Assembly (NCBI GenBank): GCA_002507545.1
Contig: DAVR01000029.1
Coordinates: 62,001 to 126,000 of the forward strand
Origin: Archaeoglobus sp. UBA230
GTDB taxonomy: Archaea > Halobacteriota > Archaeoglobi > Archaeoglobales > Archaeoglobaceae
Length of the DNA stretch: 64,000 bases
Reading direction: 5' to 3'
Below are positions 17,348-26,494 of this stretch, in pieces. Made by a program: the position numbers and the translations under genes. A model generated the notes under the pieces. The model did not search any database. It saw nothing but the letters and a program-made list of their open reading frames with translations, and was not told the DNA's origin. Within the stretch, counting starts at the first letter, position 1, and every line of letters starts with the position of its first letter.

Positions 17348-20300
17348 ATGAAAGTTAATGCCGGGATAATTGCGATAATCCTCGTAATAATCCTATTTCC
17401 ACCATTAGCTGGAGGTATAAATAATTCATTGGGAAATGAAACGCTCATGGTTGACAAACTCTATTTTCCGGGTGATGTGGTAGTTATAAAATCCAACTTT
17501 TTGCCTGATAAAGCCTACATTGCTGACCCTACCGGAAAAATGTATGACCTGCAGTTTAAGGAAGAGAATGGCACGTATGTAGCAAAATTTTACCTTGATA
17601 AGGGCATAGTGCTTGGAAACTACACAGTGGTGGCTAACAACGCAACAGCAGAGTTCGTGGTTGATAGCTGGTTGATCGCTGCTGAATACAGCAATGGAAA
17701 AGTTTCGGGGAGTGTTAGATACTTTTACGTGAAGCCGGACTTTATCGAATACACCATCAAGCCCGATGGTGTTTCGGGTAGGCTCGAGATTAAAAACGGG
17801 AGTTTTGAAATCCCTGTAGAGCTGGGAGAGTATGAGATTGTTCTGAAATGCGGAAATGCTATTAAGGAAGTTGAAGTGTCACCAGAGCTGACAATAGCTG
17901 TTGATAATGTTTTGACTGAGAATGGAACGGCTGTGATTGAGGGCAGGGTGTTGCTGGACGGTTATCCCGCAAAGGCCAATTTAACATATTGGTTGGAAGG
18001 GGGAAAGATTAGGCAGGAAGAAATAAATGGAGCCTTTAACCTGAGTTTTTCAAAGTTAACGGGAGTTTTGCATATAAGGGCTGAAGCCTTTGGGCTTGTT
18101 GCAGAGAGAACGGTGGAGGTTGAGGCATTGGAGAAAGTTGTTGAAATTAAAAAGGTCTACTTTGCAAATGATGCTATCTTCATTAATGCTAATTTCAAGC
18201 CAAAAAAAGCTTTCCTGATAAATCCAGTCGGTAAAAAGATTACACTCAAGTTTAAGGACGAGAATGGCACGTATGTAGCAAAATTTTACCTTGATAAGGG
18301 CATAGTGCTTGGAAACTACACTGTCTACGTGGACGGAATTGTTAAACAGTTTATGGTTGACTTCTGTGAAATTTCTGCAAAATTTGATGGCGACGCAATA
18401 GAGGGGCAGGCAAGATGTTACTTCACAAAGCCAGAAGCCGTGAAATATACGATAATGGGCAAGAACTTCTCCGACGAGGGGTTTGCAGAGTTGATGGCAG
18501 GGAATTTCAGCATACCACTTCACGCACCACCTGGAGATTACACAGCATTGCTTGAATGTGGGAATGCCAAGCAGAAGGTTAACTTTAGCCTTGTAAAGGC
18601 TGAGGAGAAAATTTCAGCAAAGGACTTTTACTTTTTAAATGAAACGGTGTTGATCAACTCAACCTTCATACCCTCGGAAGCATATGTGGTTACACCATCC
18701 AACAGAACGGTGGAGTTAAACTTTTCAAGACAGGGTAAGTTCTACGTTGCCAAACTTTTGGCTGAAGAGGTCGGGAGGTATGAATTGCATGTTGATGGAC
18801 TTAACCTAAGCTTTTTCGTTGATGATTACAGCATTAAAGCCAGCTACAATGGATCAGCGATCGTTGGTGAAGTTAAATGGCACTTCGTTAAGCCTGAGTT
18901 TGTTTATTACACTGCCGGAAAAGAGAGAGGGAGGGTTGAAGTGGATGAGGAGGGCAGTTTCGTTATTCCTGTTAAAGCAACTGAAACAGTAATGGTTGAA
19001 TGCGGAAATGCTGTCAAAAGAATTGACACAGGCAAACCTAAAACAGAAAGGAAGGAAATTATTGCCTTTGACCCCGTTAAAAAGGTAATAGTGATAAAGA
19101 AGCATCAGAAAGATGAGGAGGCAAGATTCCAGATTAAAACAGTTAAAAAACTAATAAAACAACTTATTGAAGAAGAAATACCAGCCACGGAGGAAAACCT
19201 TAAAAAATTCAACCTGTCACTCGACGTTTTAAACACAAAAATTCAGTCGAAAAGGATTAAAGAGGATCTGATCAGGGTTGAGGTTTCAAACAAGCTTGAA
19301 ACATGGTATCGGTTTAGCGTTAAGATACCTGAGGGATACAGGATTAAGGAGATTGTGGGAGATGACGGAAGGAGGATTGTAAATACAGTTCACATCAACA
19401 GGACGACTGGAGAGGTTGAAGGGGATTTGAGGTGGTACATCGAGAACGGAACGCTTTACTTCTACGACGACCCCATTTACGGATACAACATATCCCTCAC
19501 CCCACCACAGCCCAACAGGTCAATAGCGATAGAACTCGCATATAGTGGAGCAAATGCTGGTGCAGGGCAGATTTCGGCAATCGTTTTTCCGTATTCTGCT
19601 GGGGATAGTCCAGCAACAATAGCAACCTACGACCATGCAGGCAGAACTGGGGATGGCGGATACGGATATAATATAGACATGGATGCTGGTTCAAAAATTG
19701 CAATTAAATTCCAGAGTGGCAACAGAGCAAGACAGTTCGGCAATCCCTACAGCGGGGGTAATCTTGGTAATGCCCAAATAAACCACATATCCAGAGACGA
19801 TATTCTTCTCAACACTGTTCCCGGCGGGGAGCTTGAGAGTGTTATCGTAACGGATATGCAGACCCCTGCATGGAGGAGGGTTCAGCTAAACATAACTCAA
19901 AAGGTGATAATCAGAGACAACAACCGCTGGTTCGCAACTGTGTATTATGTGGAAAACATTGGAGCAAGAACTGCCACCAACCTCAGATTCTTCCAAGGAA
20001 TGGATTGGAATTTCAGGGGAAGTTACTGGAACGATGACGCCTACTACGACTCCAACAATGACACGATTTATGGATACGACTCCAATGCTCCTGCGGGAGA
20101 CATCCAATATGGTGGGTTCAGCTCAAACCTGCCAAGTTCCCAGCATGACGTGGGTTGGTACTATACAATCTGGAATAGAATAGCGGCGGACAATCTGAGA
20201 AACACAAACAGTTATATTGGAGATGCTGGAACAGCCTTAGCTTGGGACTTTCCCTCTCTTGCTCCTGGAGAGAAGATCGTTATACCGATAATCTGGGGTC

Positions 20301-22180
20301 TCGGTTACGATCACGATGATATGATTAACCAGATCAATGACGGGAAATCAAAGCTGTTCGATGCTGGCATTCTATCCATAGATGCTCCCGCAAACAATTC
20401 CAAGTATAATCCATCCACTGCAGGTGTCGTTTACTTCAACGCAACTGCTGCGCTTTTCGGGTTAGTTGATGCCGAGAACCTTGAGGTGGTATTTAACGTT
20501 ACGAGGGTTGGTGGAGGGTGGAGTTACCAGAACACAACCTATGTTAACCTCTACGTGCCTTACGCCGAGACCTCTACAGTCTCATTCCCTCTCAATCTGT
20601 CTTCCCTGCCCTACGGGAAATACAAGGCTGAGTTCAGGACGAATTTACCAAACGATCAGAACTCAACAAACGATGTAAAGTGGATATACTTTTACATAGT
20701 GGCGTTTACAGTAGAGCCTGACCAGCAAAAAACAGCCAATCCCGGATCGGAGGTTTATTACAACTTCACCTCAGCAAACTATTTCGCAGCAGGTAGGTTT
20801 GATGTCAGCATTACCTCATCAACCAAAGGGTGGGCAACGAGACTCTACAATGGATCGAACCTTATAGCAGAGGATTCGGACGGGGATGGGGTGTGGGATA
20901 CAATCAATGAGGACTCCAACGGAAACGGAGTTCCGGACATTTTCCTACCCTACGGGATTGGCTACGTCAACGTTTCCAAGGTGATTCCCTCAACTGCCCC
21001 TCTTGGGGAGACAGATACCACAACACTCAACTTTTCCAGCATCTCATCACCGGACATCAACGATGATGTTAGAATGTCAACCTCCACACCACAACCGCCA
21101 ACTGAACAAAAGCAGTTTTATCTACACCCAGACTCGGTCATGAACACGTCAAAGGCTGTTCAAGGGATTACGGCTGTTGAAGCCTCGACGATAGAGTCAT
21201 GGTATCAATCCCCACCGTTTGCCTCAACCTTTAGGATTTATGGTAGAGTTTTCGTAAATCTGTGGATGAACTCTTCTGCAGCTGCAACGAATCAGGTTGC
21301 AGTCTCTGTGATAAAGACGGATGGTGTTAGCTCTGAGGTGATTGGAACAAACGTCTCTCAGCTTACCATGACTACCTCACCCAATCTCTACACCTTGACA
21401 ATACCCCTCACTTCCCCAATCACCTTTAATCGGGGAGAGTATGTAATTCTGAGGATTGACAATCCCAGCACCAACGATATTTTCGTGTTTCAGTCCACAA
21501 CTTATGACTCTAATATTACCCTCAACACCACCACCTATGTTAAAGTTGCTACTGTTTATTCTTCCGAATGTCTTTCTGGAGAACCCGTCAGGATTTACAC
21601 AAACGTTACAGACCCAATAGGCTCTTACGACATATCCTCGGCAACCATCAGAATATATTTTGAGAACGGTTCTCTGGCAGAGAGTGGAGTTATGAACATG
21701 AACACAACCGACCCTTCATCTCCGTCCTTCTGGAAGCTTTTTGATTATTCAACCGTACTATCTCAGGGGAACTATACCGTGAACGTTACTGCTGTGGAGA
21801 GCAATGGGGTAAATTACACAGCAAGCCTAAAACTCTCCTGCTCTGTTCCAATAACTCCGAGAAACGTTACCGCAACCTTATCTATGAACAGCAGCATGAT
21901 CAAACTCGATATTTACGCGGCGGAGGATGTTTCAGGTATCAGAGTATACTGGATAAAACCCGGCAATCTGTCCATAACATCAATGACCGGTGATTTTGAC
22001 GTAAACGGCACATCGGGAAGTGTTTACTGGTGGGAGTTCAACAACATCGCCGCTGGAACAACAAAGCATGTATACATAACCGTTTCTGGAACAGGGGATT
22101 TTAGCATGCTTCAAGCCTTCAACATCGGTGTTGATCCAATCACAGCAAACCACGAAAGGAATATAACCAACTCTGGATAG
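17348..22180 (+). CDS. Large secreted/surface protein with three tandem N-terminal repeats and Ig-like/CARDB-type regions (1,610 aa)
   Basis: An N-terminal hydrophobic segment (residues ~5-23, IIAIILVIILFPPLAGG) fits a signal peptide. Three related units of roughly 150-230 residues follow (starting near 30, 255 and 415). Each has a Y/F-F-x-N/D strand set, a KFYLDKGIVLGNY-type turn and an AVKYTI/FIEYTI end. A lysine-rich linker (near 560-620) is followed by many N-glycosylation-like NxS/T sites, a CARDB-like region, and an acidic Ca-binding-like stretch EDSDGDGVWD...NGNGVPD near residue 1,180. No C-terminal membrane helix, LPXTG-like or PGF motif is visible, so attachment is unknown. It could be an S-layer-associated or adhesion protein; no function is recognised. 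Confidence 0.8.
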   Translation: MKVNAGIIAIILVIILFPPLAGGINNSLGNETLMVDKLYFPGDVVVIKSNFLPDKAYIADPTGKMYDLQFKEENGTYVAKFYLDKGIVLGNYTVVANNATAEFVVDSWLIAAEYSNGKVSGSVRYFYVKPDFIEYTIKPDGVSGRLEIKNGSFEIPVELGEYEIVLKCGNAIKEVEVSPELTIAVDNVLTENGTAVIEGRVLLDGYPAKANLTYWLEGGKIRQEEINGAFNLSFSKLTGVLHIRAEAFGLVAERTVEVEALEKVVEIKKVYFANDAIFINANFKPKKAFLINPVGKKITLKFKDENGTYVAKFYLDKGIVLGNYTVYVDGIVKQFMVDFCEISAKFDGDAIEGQARCYFTKPEAVKYTIMGKNFSDEGFAELMAGNFSIPLHAPPGDYTALLECGNAKQKVNFSLVKAEEKISAKDFYFLNETVLINSTFIPSEAYVVTPSNRTVELNFSRQGKFYVAKLLAEEVGRYELHVDGLNLSFFVDDYSIKASYNGSAIVGEVKWHFVKPEFVYYTAGKERGRVEVDEEGSFVIPVKATETVMVECGNAVKRIDTGKPKTERKEIIAFDPVKKVIVIKKHQKDEEARFQIKTVKKLIKQLIEEEIPATEENLKKFNLSLDVLNTKIQSKRIKEDLIRVEVSNKLETWYRFSVKIPEGYRIKEIVGDDGRRIVNTVHINRTTGEVEGDLRWYIENGTLYFYDDPIYGYNISLTPPQPNRSIAIELAYSGANAGAGQISAIVFPYSAGDSPATIATYDHAGRTGDGGYGYNIDMDAGSKIAIKFQSGNRARQFGNPYSGGNLGNAQINHISRDDILLNTVPGGELESVIVTDMQTPAWRRVQLNITQKVIIRDNNRWFATVYYVENIGARTATNLRFFQGMDWNFRGSYWNDDAYYDSNNDTIYGYDSNAPAGDIQYGGFSSNLPSSQHDVGWYYTIWNRIAADNLRNTNSYIGDAGTALAWDFPSLAPGEKIVIPIIWGLGYDHDDMINQINDGKSKLFDAGILSIDAPANNSKYNPSTAGVVYFNATAALFGLVDAENLEVVFNVTRVGGGWSYQNTTYVNLYVPYAETSTVSFPLNLSSLPYGKYKAEFRTNLPNDQNSTNDVKWIYFYIVAFTVEPDQQKTANPGSEVYYNFTSANYFAAGRFDVSITSSTKGWATRLYNGSNLIAEDSDGDGVWDTINEDSNGNGVPDIFLPYGIGYVNVSKVIPSTAPLGETDTTTLNFSSISSPDINDDVRMSTSTPQPPTEQKQFYLHPDSVMNTSKAVQGITAVEASTIESWYQSPPFASTFRIYGRVFVNLWMNSSAAATNQVAVSVIKTDGVSSEVIGTNVSQLTMTTSPNLYTLTIPLTSPITFNRGEYVILRIDNPSTNDIFVFQSTTYDSNITLNTTTYVKVATVYSSECLSGEPVRIYTNVTDPIGSYDISSATIRIYFENGSLAESGVMNMNTTDPSSPSFWKLFDYSTVLSQGNYTVNVTAVESNGVNYTASLKLSCSVPITPRNVTATLSMNSSMIKLDIYAAEDVSGIRVYWIKPGNLSITSMTGDFDVNGTSGSVYWWEFNNIAAGTTKHVYITVSGTGDFSMLQAFNIGVDPITANHERNITNSG
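17564..17625 (+). repeat. 62-bp exact direct repeat, copy 1 (inside surface-protein gene)
   Basis: The 62 bases from GAGAATGGCACG to AACTACAC are identical to 18260-18321. Both copies lie in the same reading frame and encode ENGTYVAKFYLDKGIVLGNY. Flanking bases match only partly. Identity at the DNA level, including third positions, indicates recent gene conversion or duplication between the first two protein repeats. Confidence 0.9.
18260..18321 (+). repeat. 62-bp exact direct repeat, copy 2
   Basis: Identical to 17564-17625, 696 bases (232 codons) away, so it keeps frame. The third protein unit (near 18.6-18.9 kb) does not share this DNA identity. Confidence 0.9.
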
Positions 22181-22187
22181 TTAAAGC

Positions 22188-22925
22188 ATGGACGTTGGAA
22201 TAGTTGAGGAACTCTCAAGAATGCTTGCTGGAAGAAGAGTTGTAACTGAAGAAGAAGTTAGAAGAAAGGCAATAAGGTGTGCCTTCAAGATTCTTGGTCC
22301 CAAACTCGCTGATGTGGATGATGTTTTGATTGAAGAAGTTGCTTGCAGCCTTATTGATTGTCCAATCAGCCTCAAAAGTCTCCACTTCTCTGAGAAAGTT
22401 AAGATTGGAGACGTTTTCTTTTACCACCTGCACACAGAGAGGCCTGAAAGAGAGGATTTTGAGGAGGCTCATGAGGAATACTTAAAATCGAAAGAATTTC
22501 TTAACAACCTTAAACCAATGCAGGATACCACGGACAGGTTTTTTCAAGGTTACAGCGTAAGAGGGAATTATTTAAGAGAGTATTTTAAGGAGAACAGAAG
22601 GTACTACGTTTTCTACTCCACAATCGAGGATGTATACGAGGACGTGGAGAAACATCTGGAAATTGCCCGAAAAGCTGACGGAGAGTATGTTGTGGTGGTG
22701 CCGACGGAGAAAGAGCTGAATCCCTTCCTCAAGTTCTTCAAAAGATACTCTGAAGATGCTAAGAGGAGCGAATTGAAGGTATGGGTTGTCAATCCTGAGA
22801 CAAAAACGATTGACCCGTTCATCGGATACCCAAAGGATTTCAAGCTGCTAAAGGGGTTCAAAAATCCCAAGGCCGCCGCATTGGTGAGCACCTACTGGAG
22901 GGTTGATGTCAAGGAGTTGGACTGA
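22188..22925 (+). CDS. Hypothetical protein (245 aa)
   Basis: I do not recognise the family. It is soluble, acidic and mixed alpha/beta. It has an N-terminal helical region (~1-70), a charged middle with [17 protein letters not shown], and a C-terminal part containing [17 protein letters not shown] and [15 protein letters not shown]. No membrane segment or cysteine cluster is visible. It starts 7 bases after the stop of the large surface protein, so it may be cotranscribed, and it is the last chromosomal gene before tRNA-Ala. Confidence 0.7.
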   Translation: MDVGIVEELSRMLAGRRVVTEEEVRRKAIRCAFKILGPKLADVDDVLIEEVACSLIDCPISLKSLHFSEKVKIGDVFFYHLHTERPEREDFEEAHEEYLKSKEFLNNLKPMQDTTDRFFQGYSVRGNYLREYFKENRRYYVFYSTIEDVYEDVEKHLEIARKADGEYVVVVPTEKELNPFLKFFKRYSEDAKRSELKVWVVNPETKTIDPFIGYPKDFKLLKGFKNPKAAALVSTYWRVDVKELD

Positions 22926-22970
22926 GATTTGGGGGATATATTTCTACACTCTTCACACCTGAAGGCAACC

Positions 22971-22978
22971 TTTATAAT
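22971..22978 (+). promoter_or_regulatory. Promoter of tRNA-Ala
   Basis: TTTATAAT lies 25-32 bases before the mature 5' end of the tRNA. With a TBP-dependent start about 25 bases downstream, the transcript would begin just ahead of the tRNA. Confidence 0.55.
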
Positions 22979-23002
22979 CCCATTTGAATCTCCTCCATCA
23001 AG

Positions 23003-23076
23003 GGGCCGGTAGCTCAGTCTGGTAGAGCGTCGCCTTGGCATGGCGAAGGCCTGGGGTTCAAATCCCCACCGGTCCA
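23003..23076 (+). tRNA. tRNA-Ala (anticodon GGC)
   Basis: A full 74-nt cloverleaf: acceptor GGGCCGG pairs with CCGGTCC and includes the G3:U70 wobble that marks alanine tRNAs. D stem is GCTC/GAGC, anticodon stem TCGCC/GGCGA with loop TTGGCAT (anticodon at 23037-23039), T arm TGGGG-TTCAAAT-CCCCA, discriminator A. CCA is not encoded. No intron is seen. It marks the left boundary of the accessory island; its last 8 bases and the next two are repeated near 53.84 kb. Confidence 0.97.
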
Positions 23077-23078
23077 TG
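23069..23078 (+). other. Candidate left attachment core (CCGGTCCATG) at the tRNA-Ala 3' end
   Basis: These 10 bases cover the final 8 bases of the tRNA and two flanking bases. The same 10 bases in the same orientation occur at 53835-53844, at the right side of the plasmid-like gene set. Archaeal tyrosine recombinases commonly integrate in tRNA 3' ends. Ten bases is short for an att core, so this is suggestive only. Confidence 0.35.
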
Positions 23079-23322
23079 CTTTTAAGACTTTTGCTCGATT
23101 GTCTTACTAGGTTGTTGGAAATTTTTTAGAACCTTCCAGCACAAATCCAACCCATGCTTCGCTCTGCGTCACCAAACAGGGACAAGTTAGCTGTCATTTC
23201 CTGAAGACAAACTCTGTGAAAGCTTGTCACCTTTCGAATGAGAGATTACTCAGAACTTTCGAACCCCTGACATGATCAAAAATTAGCCTTTTGGTAGCTC
23301 TCTTAAACGACGAATAAACGGA

Positions 23323-23880
23323 TCAGAAATAACTTCTTCCCGTTCTTGTGAGTATTTCATTCATCCTGTCAACACTTTCTCTCAGATTCGATATCTCTTT
23401 CAGAATTTTGCAAGGTACCTCTCAAACATTTCAGCATCAGCTCCCTCCCCTCTTCTTGGGATAGATGCGAGATTTTCTGAGTCTCCATCCAAATTAAAAA
23501 GTCTGAAGTAGTATGTCGCCTTAACAACAAGCCCAATTCTCTTCAAACTTTTGAGAACCCTGCTCAGGGTCTTGTTCAGAGAGCTCTCGCTAAGCCCTGC
23601 AAAGCTTTTTAAGCCATCTTGCCTTCTTTGCAATCTCACCAAAGCTCATGGGCTCATCTCTTACCGCAAGCATTAATGCTATATCAAAACATCTTTCTCT
23701 GCCCTCCCCCCTTAACCTCTCTTTCAATAAATTCTCTCAGCTCACCTCTTGTAAAACAAGGCAGGCATTCAAGCAGCTCATCCCAAGCGCATACAAGTTC
23801 ATCAAGCTTGTGCCTGTATCTTATGTATTCATTTCTGTGAGTGGATTTTGGCGGTTTCTCCCCAAGTTCCTTAATTTAAA
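23323..23880 (-). pseudogene. Decayed winged-helix DNA-binding protein gene
   Basis: On the minus strand a coherent protein can be read only by switching frames at least three times. The pieces are KELGEKPPKSTHRNEY...RHKLDELV, then DIALMLAVRDEPMSFGEIAKKA, then GLSESSLNKTLSRVLKSLKRIGLV (a winged-helix recognition region), then the coiled tail ISNLRESVDRMNEIL. The longest intact piece is 23400-23642. The layout (helical N-terminus, winged helix, coiled coil) fits a small transcriptional regulator. It lies just inside the island boundary, divergent from the ATPase remnant at 23883. The bases from 23077 to 23322 hold only T-rich sequence after the tRNA and a short unassigned frame. Confidence 0.6.
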
Positions 23881-23882
23881 GG

Positions 23883-24941
23883 ATGAAATCATTAAAATTT
23901 TCCAGTCTCCTTTTCACATACTCGGTTCTGCTCCAGAAGATAAGGAATTACAGGCTCTCAAGACCGGAAAGGGACGAACTCAGGCATATGATAGTGATTG
24001 AAGAAGCGCAGAATGTGCTCAAGCGCGACAGCGAGGCTAGCTCGATAATCACCGCAACCTACCGCGAGATAAGGAGCCTCTGCGAGGGGGTAATTGCGAT
24101 AACCCAGATGCCGAGCGAGTTCAGCAAGGATGCTCTCGCGAATACAAACACCTTCTTCGTCATGCGCCTTGTGCATGGTGAGGATAAGAGAGCTATCCGC
24201 GACATTCTGGGACTGGGCGATGAGCATCTCCGCATACTCGAGCACCTCGAGAAAGGTGTTGCGTTCATGAAAACAGATGGGCTCTGCCTGGTGAAGGTGC
24301 CGCTTGTGAAAGTGGAGCAGAAAGCTGAGCAGAAAACCGAGCACAGAGCTGAACGCAGAACCTCTCAAACACTCTCTGCACGGAGAGCAAGGGCAAGGGA
24401 GGTTGATAAACATGCAAGCGATCTGACAGAGAAAGAGTGGCTCGTGCTCAAGTGCATTGCCGAATCCACAGCATGCAACAACTCCCAGCTGCAGCGTGCC
24501 TGCAGAATTTCCAATGACGAGCTGAAAAGAATCATCGGCAGACTTATCGAGAGGGGTTTTGTCAGGTATGCCTATGCAAAGAAAAAAGGAGCAGGCAGGA
24601 GACAGAAGATCTTCTTCCTGTTTCCCTATGGAGGGGAAGCTTACAGGCAGAGGTTTGGTGAATGGCCCGATGTCGTCAGAACCAGAAAGAGAAGGAAGAG
24701 ATTGAGCCACAGGGAGATGAAAAGAATGGTCATGGAAACTCTCGGAATCAGAGGAGGCAGATTCGGAAGGTTTGACATAATCGCAGAGGATGGGCCTATC
24801 GAGATCGAAACAGGGAGCAACAGAAATGATCAGATCTACGAGAACATCAAGAAGAGTGTTGAAGAATTCGGGTTTGCGAGGTTTGTAGTTGTGGATGAGA
24901 TTACCTTTAACGCTGTGCTGCAGCAGGCGGCGAGGGTATAG
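23883..24941 (+). pseudogene. HerA/TraG-like ATPase, C-terminal remnant with winged-helix and nuclease-like tail
   Basis: The 352-residue frame lacks any Walker A motif. It begins about 40 residues before a Walker B-like HMIVIEEAQNVL, and continues through ITQMPSEFSKDALANTNTFFVMRL, the usual HerA core end, to LGDEHLRILEHLEKGVAF. A charged linker (VEQKAEQKTEHRAERR) precedes a winged-helix segment (EKEWLVLKCIAESTACNN). A C-terminal domain has FDIIAEDGPIEIET, in the pattern of a PD-(D/E)XK core (D...ExE). The same order (ATPase, winged helix, nuclease-like tail) occurs in the broken ATPase at 34.3-38.9 kb, so this is a second, truncated relative. The N-terminal half is missing upstream, so I treat it as a fragment. 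Confidence 0.6.
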
Positions 24942-25039
24942 GTTTGATAATAAGAAAAAAATTCAATGTAAAGATAAATATGTATTCAAAAGTTAGAATT
25001 TGCAATTCAGAAAAGTTTCATGAATTTTTATTCTAATTC

Positions 25040-26494
25040 TCATATATTTAGTTTTTCGATGATCTCTGCAAATCTTGCAAGTCTCTCTGAATGGATTGTA
25101 GATTTTAACGATAAAAGAAATTTCATAAAATTGAATTGTTTTTGTAGGCTTTTACCGATAGGCCCGAGATGATGAAATTCACATTCTTTACAAAGTTCTG
25201 CACCTTCTCGGAGTTTTATTCTGTGTAGAGGACAATAGACTAAACTTCCGATTGAATCTTTTTCAATTATTTTGCAATCTTTATGTAAGCAAAATAAATC
25301 AATAATCTCTATGCTATCTCCAAATCGTAGTTTTTGATCAAAACGTAAAATAATATCGAGAGAATCTCTAATTTTACTTCTAAGGTAGAATGGTTTAAAA
25401 TATATTTCATCACCGTGGATCATAAAGAATGGGGATAGATATGCCGAGAAAAACAGGTCTACGTTCTCTAGAAATTGTGGATGTATGTCGCTGACATCTT
25501 TACAAAAACGATAAGTGATGTTTTGTAGAAAATTAAAGACTTTTTTGAAGTCTGTACGTTCCATGACTAGCAATCTTTTCCTTAACAGATAATAATTGTA
25601 CAAAAAAAATGATAAGATATGCCCTAGTATGTATCCGGTGTCTACGCGTTCCATTTGAAAAATTACGTGCTCAGGTATGTGCGAGTCTTCATTACTGGAA
25701 TTTACTTCTTCAAATACTAAGAACGCCACTTTATCACCTTTTTTTAATGTTTCAACTTTATTCTGAATTCTACGGTGATATTTGACGATATAGCTTCGTT
25801 TTCTGCTTTGAGAGTCTAAGTACGGTATTTTCAAAGAAACTTCTCCATCTCGAATGTTTTTTACAATACCAACACATGTTTTAAGATTTACATACTTTTT
25901 TTCGTATTCCTCGCCTATAGTGCGTATGTATATTTTTCTGAAATTTATAGGGCTAACGCGAGCAAAGATCGTTTCCCCTATTTCTTTGAAGTATGGAGCA
26001 TAAAGCCATTCGTAGACTTTACTCTCTTCCACAGATATTCTTTCTGCTCGATAAGGATGAACTTCGTTAGGCAAACGTATTCTATAATTACCTTCAAATT
26101 TTAATGCACGATCTTTTCTACCAGATACTTCTAACAAAATTTTCTCTAACGTCTGTTTGGATTTCTTTGAAGGCCAAAGGACAATAGAAACGAAATTTTC
26201 TAGTTCAGGTGAAATCCCGTGATAGTGTATCCTAAAACTTAAAATTCCGACAAAAGTCTCTTCTCCTGGTGTTTCACCCTTTTCACTGAGCAATGAAACG
26301 GTTATGGGAGCGAGCTCGTCTCCAGAAATTAACCCATTCTTGTCAACATGTATACCATTTTGATTTACAATTTCTAGAACTTTCTCTAAATCTAATTTCA
26401 ATGTCAGGAGAAAATTTTTGCCTCTCTTTATTTTATAAATCTGTAGTTCTTCACGATTCCAAATTTTGTCTAGGAGTTTAACAAAATCTGTCAT
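25040..26494 (-). CDS. Hypothetical protein with C-terminal zinc-binding-like cluster, third gene of Dpd-like operon
   Basis: 484 residues, no recognised domain. The C-terminal ~100 residues carry Cys/His groups [16 protein letters not shown] and LCKECEFHH that could bind one or two zinc ions. The middle is basic and beta-rich ([17 protein letters not shown]), possibly a nucleic-acid-binding barrel. Its start overlaps the stop of the helicase gene by 4 bases, so the two are translationally coupled, pointing to a shared complex. Codon usage looks AT-rich like its operon partners. It may fill the place of one of the uncharacterised Dpd restriction components, but I see no sequence proof. Confidence 0.65.
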   Translation of the reverse strand: MTDFVKLLDKIWNREELQIYKIKRGKNFLLTLKLDLEKVLEIVNQNGIHVDKNGLISGDELAPITVSLLSEKGETPGEETFVGILSFRIHYHGISPELENFVSIVLWPSKKSKQTLEKILLEVSGRKDRALKFEGNYRIRLPNEVHPYRAERISVEESKVYEWLYAPYFKEIGETIFARVSPINFRKIYIRTIGEEYEKKYVNLKTCVGIVKNIRDGEVSLKIPYLDSQSRKRSYIVKYHRRIQNKVETLKKGDKVAFLVFEEVNSSNEDSHIPEHVIFQMERVDTGYILGHILSFFLYNYYLLRKRLLVMERTDFKKVFNFLQNITYRFCKDVSDIHPQFLENVDLFFSAYLSPFFMIHGDEIYFKPFYLRSKIRDSLDIILRFDQKLRFGDSIEIIDLFCLHKDCKIIEKDSIGSLVYCPLHRIKLREGAELCKECEFHHLGPIGKSLQKQFNFMKFLLSLKSTIHSERLARFAEIIEKLNI

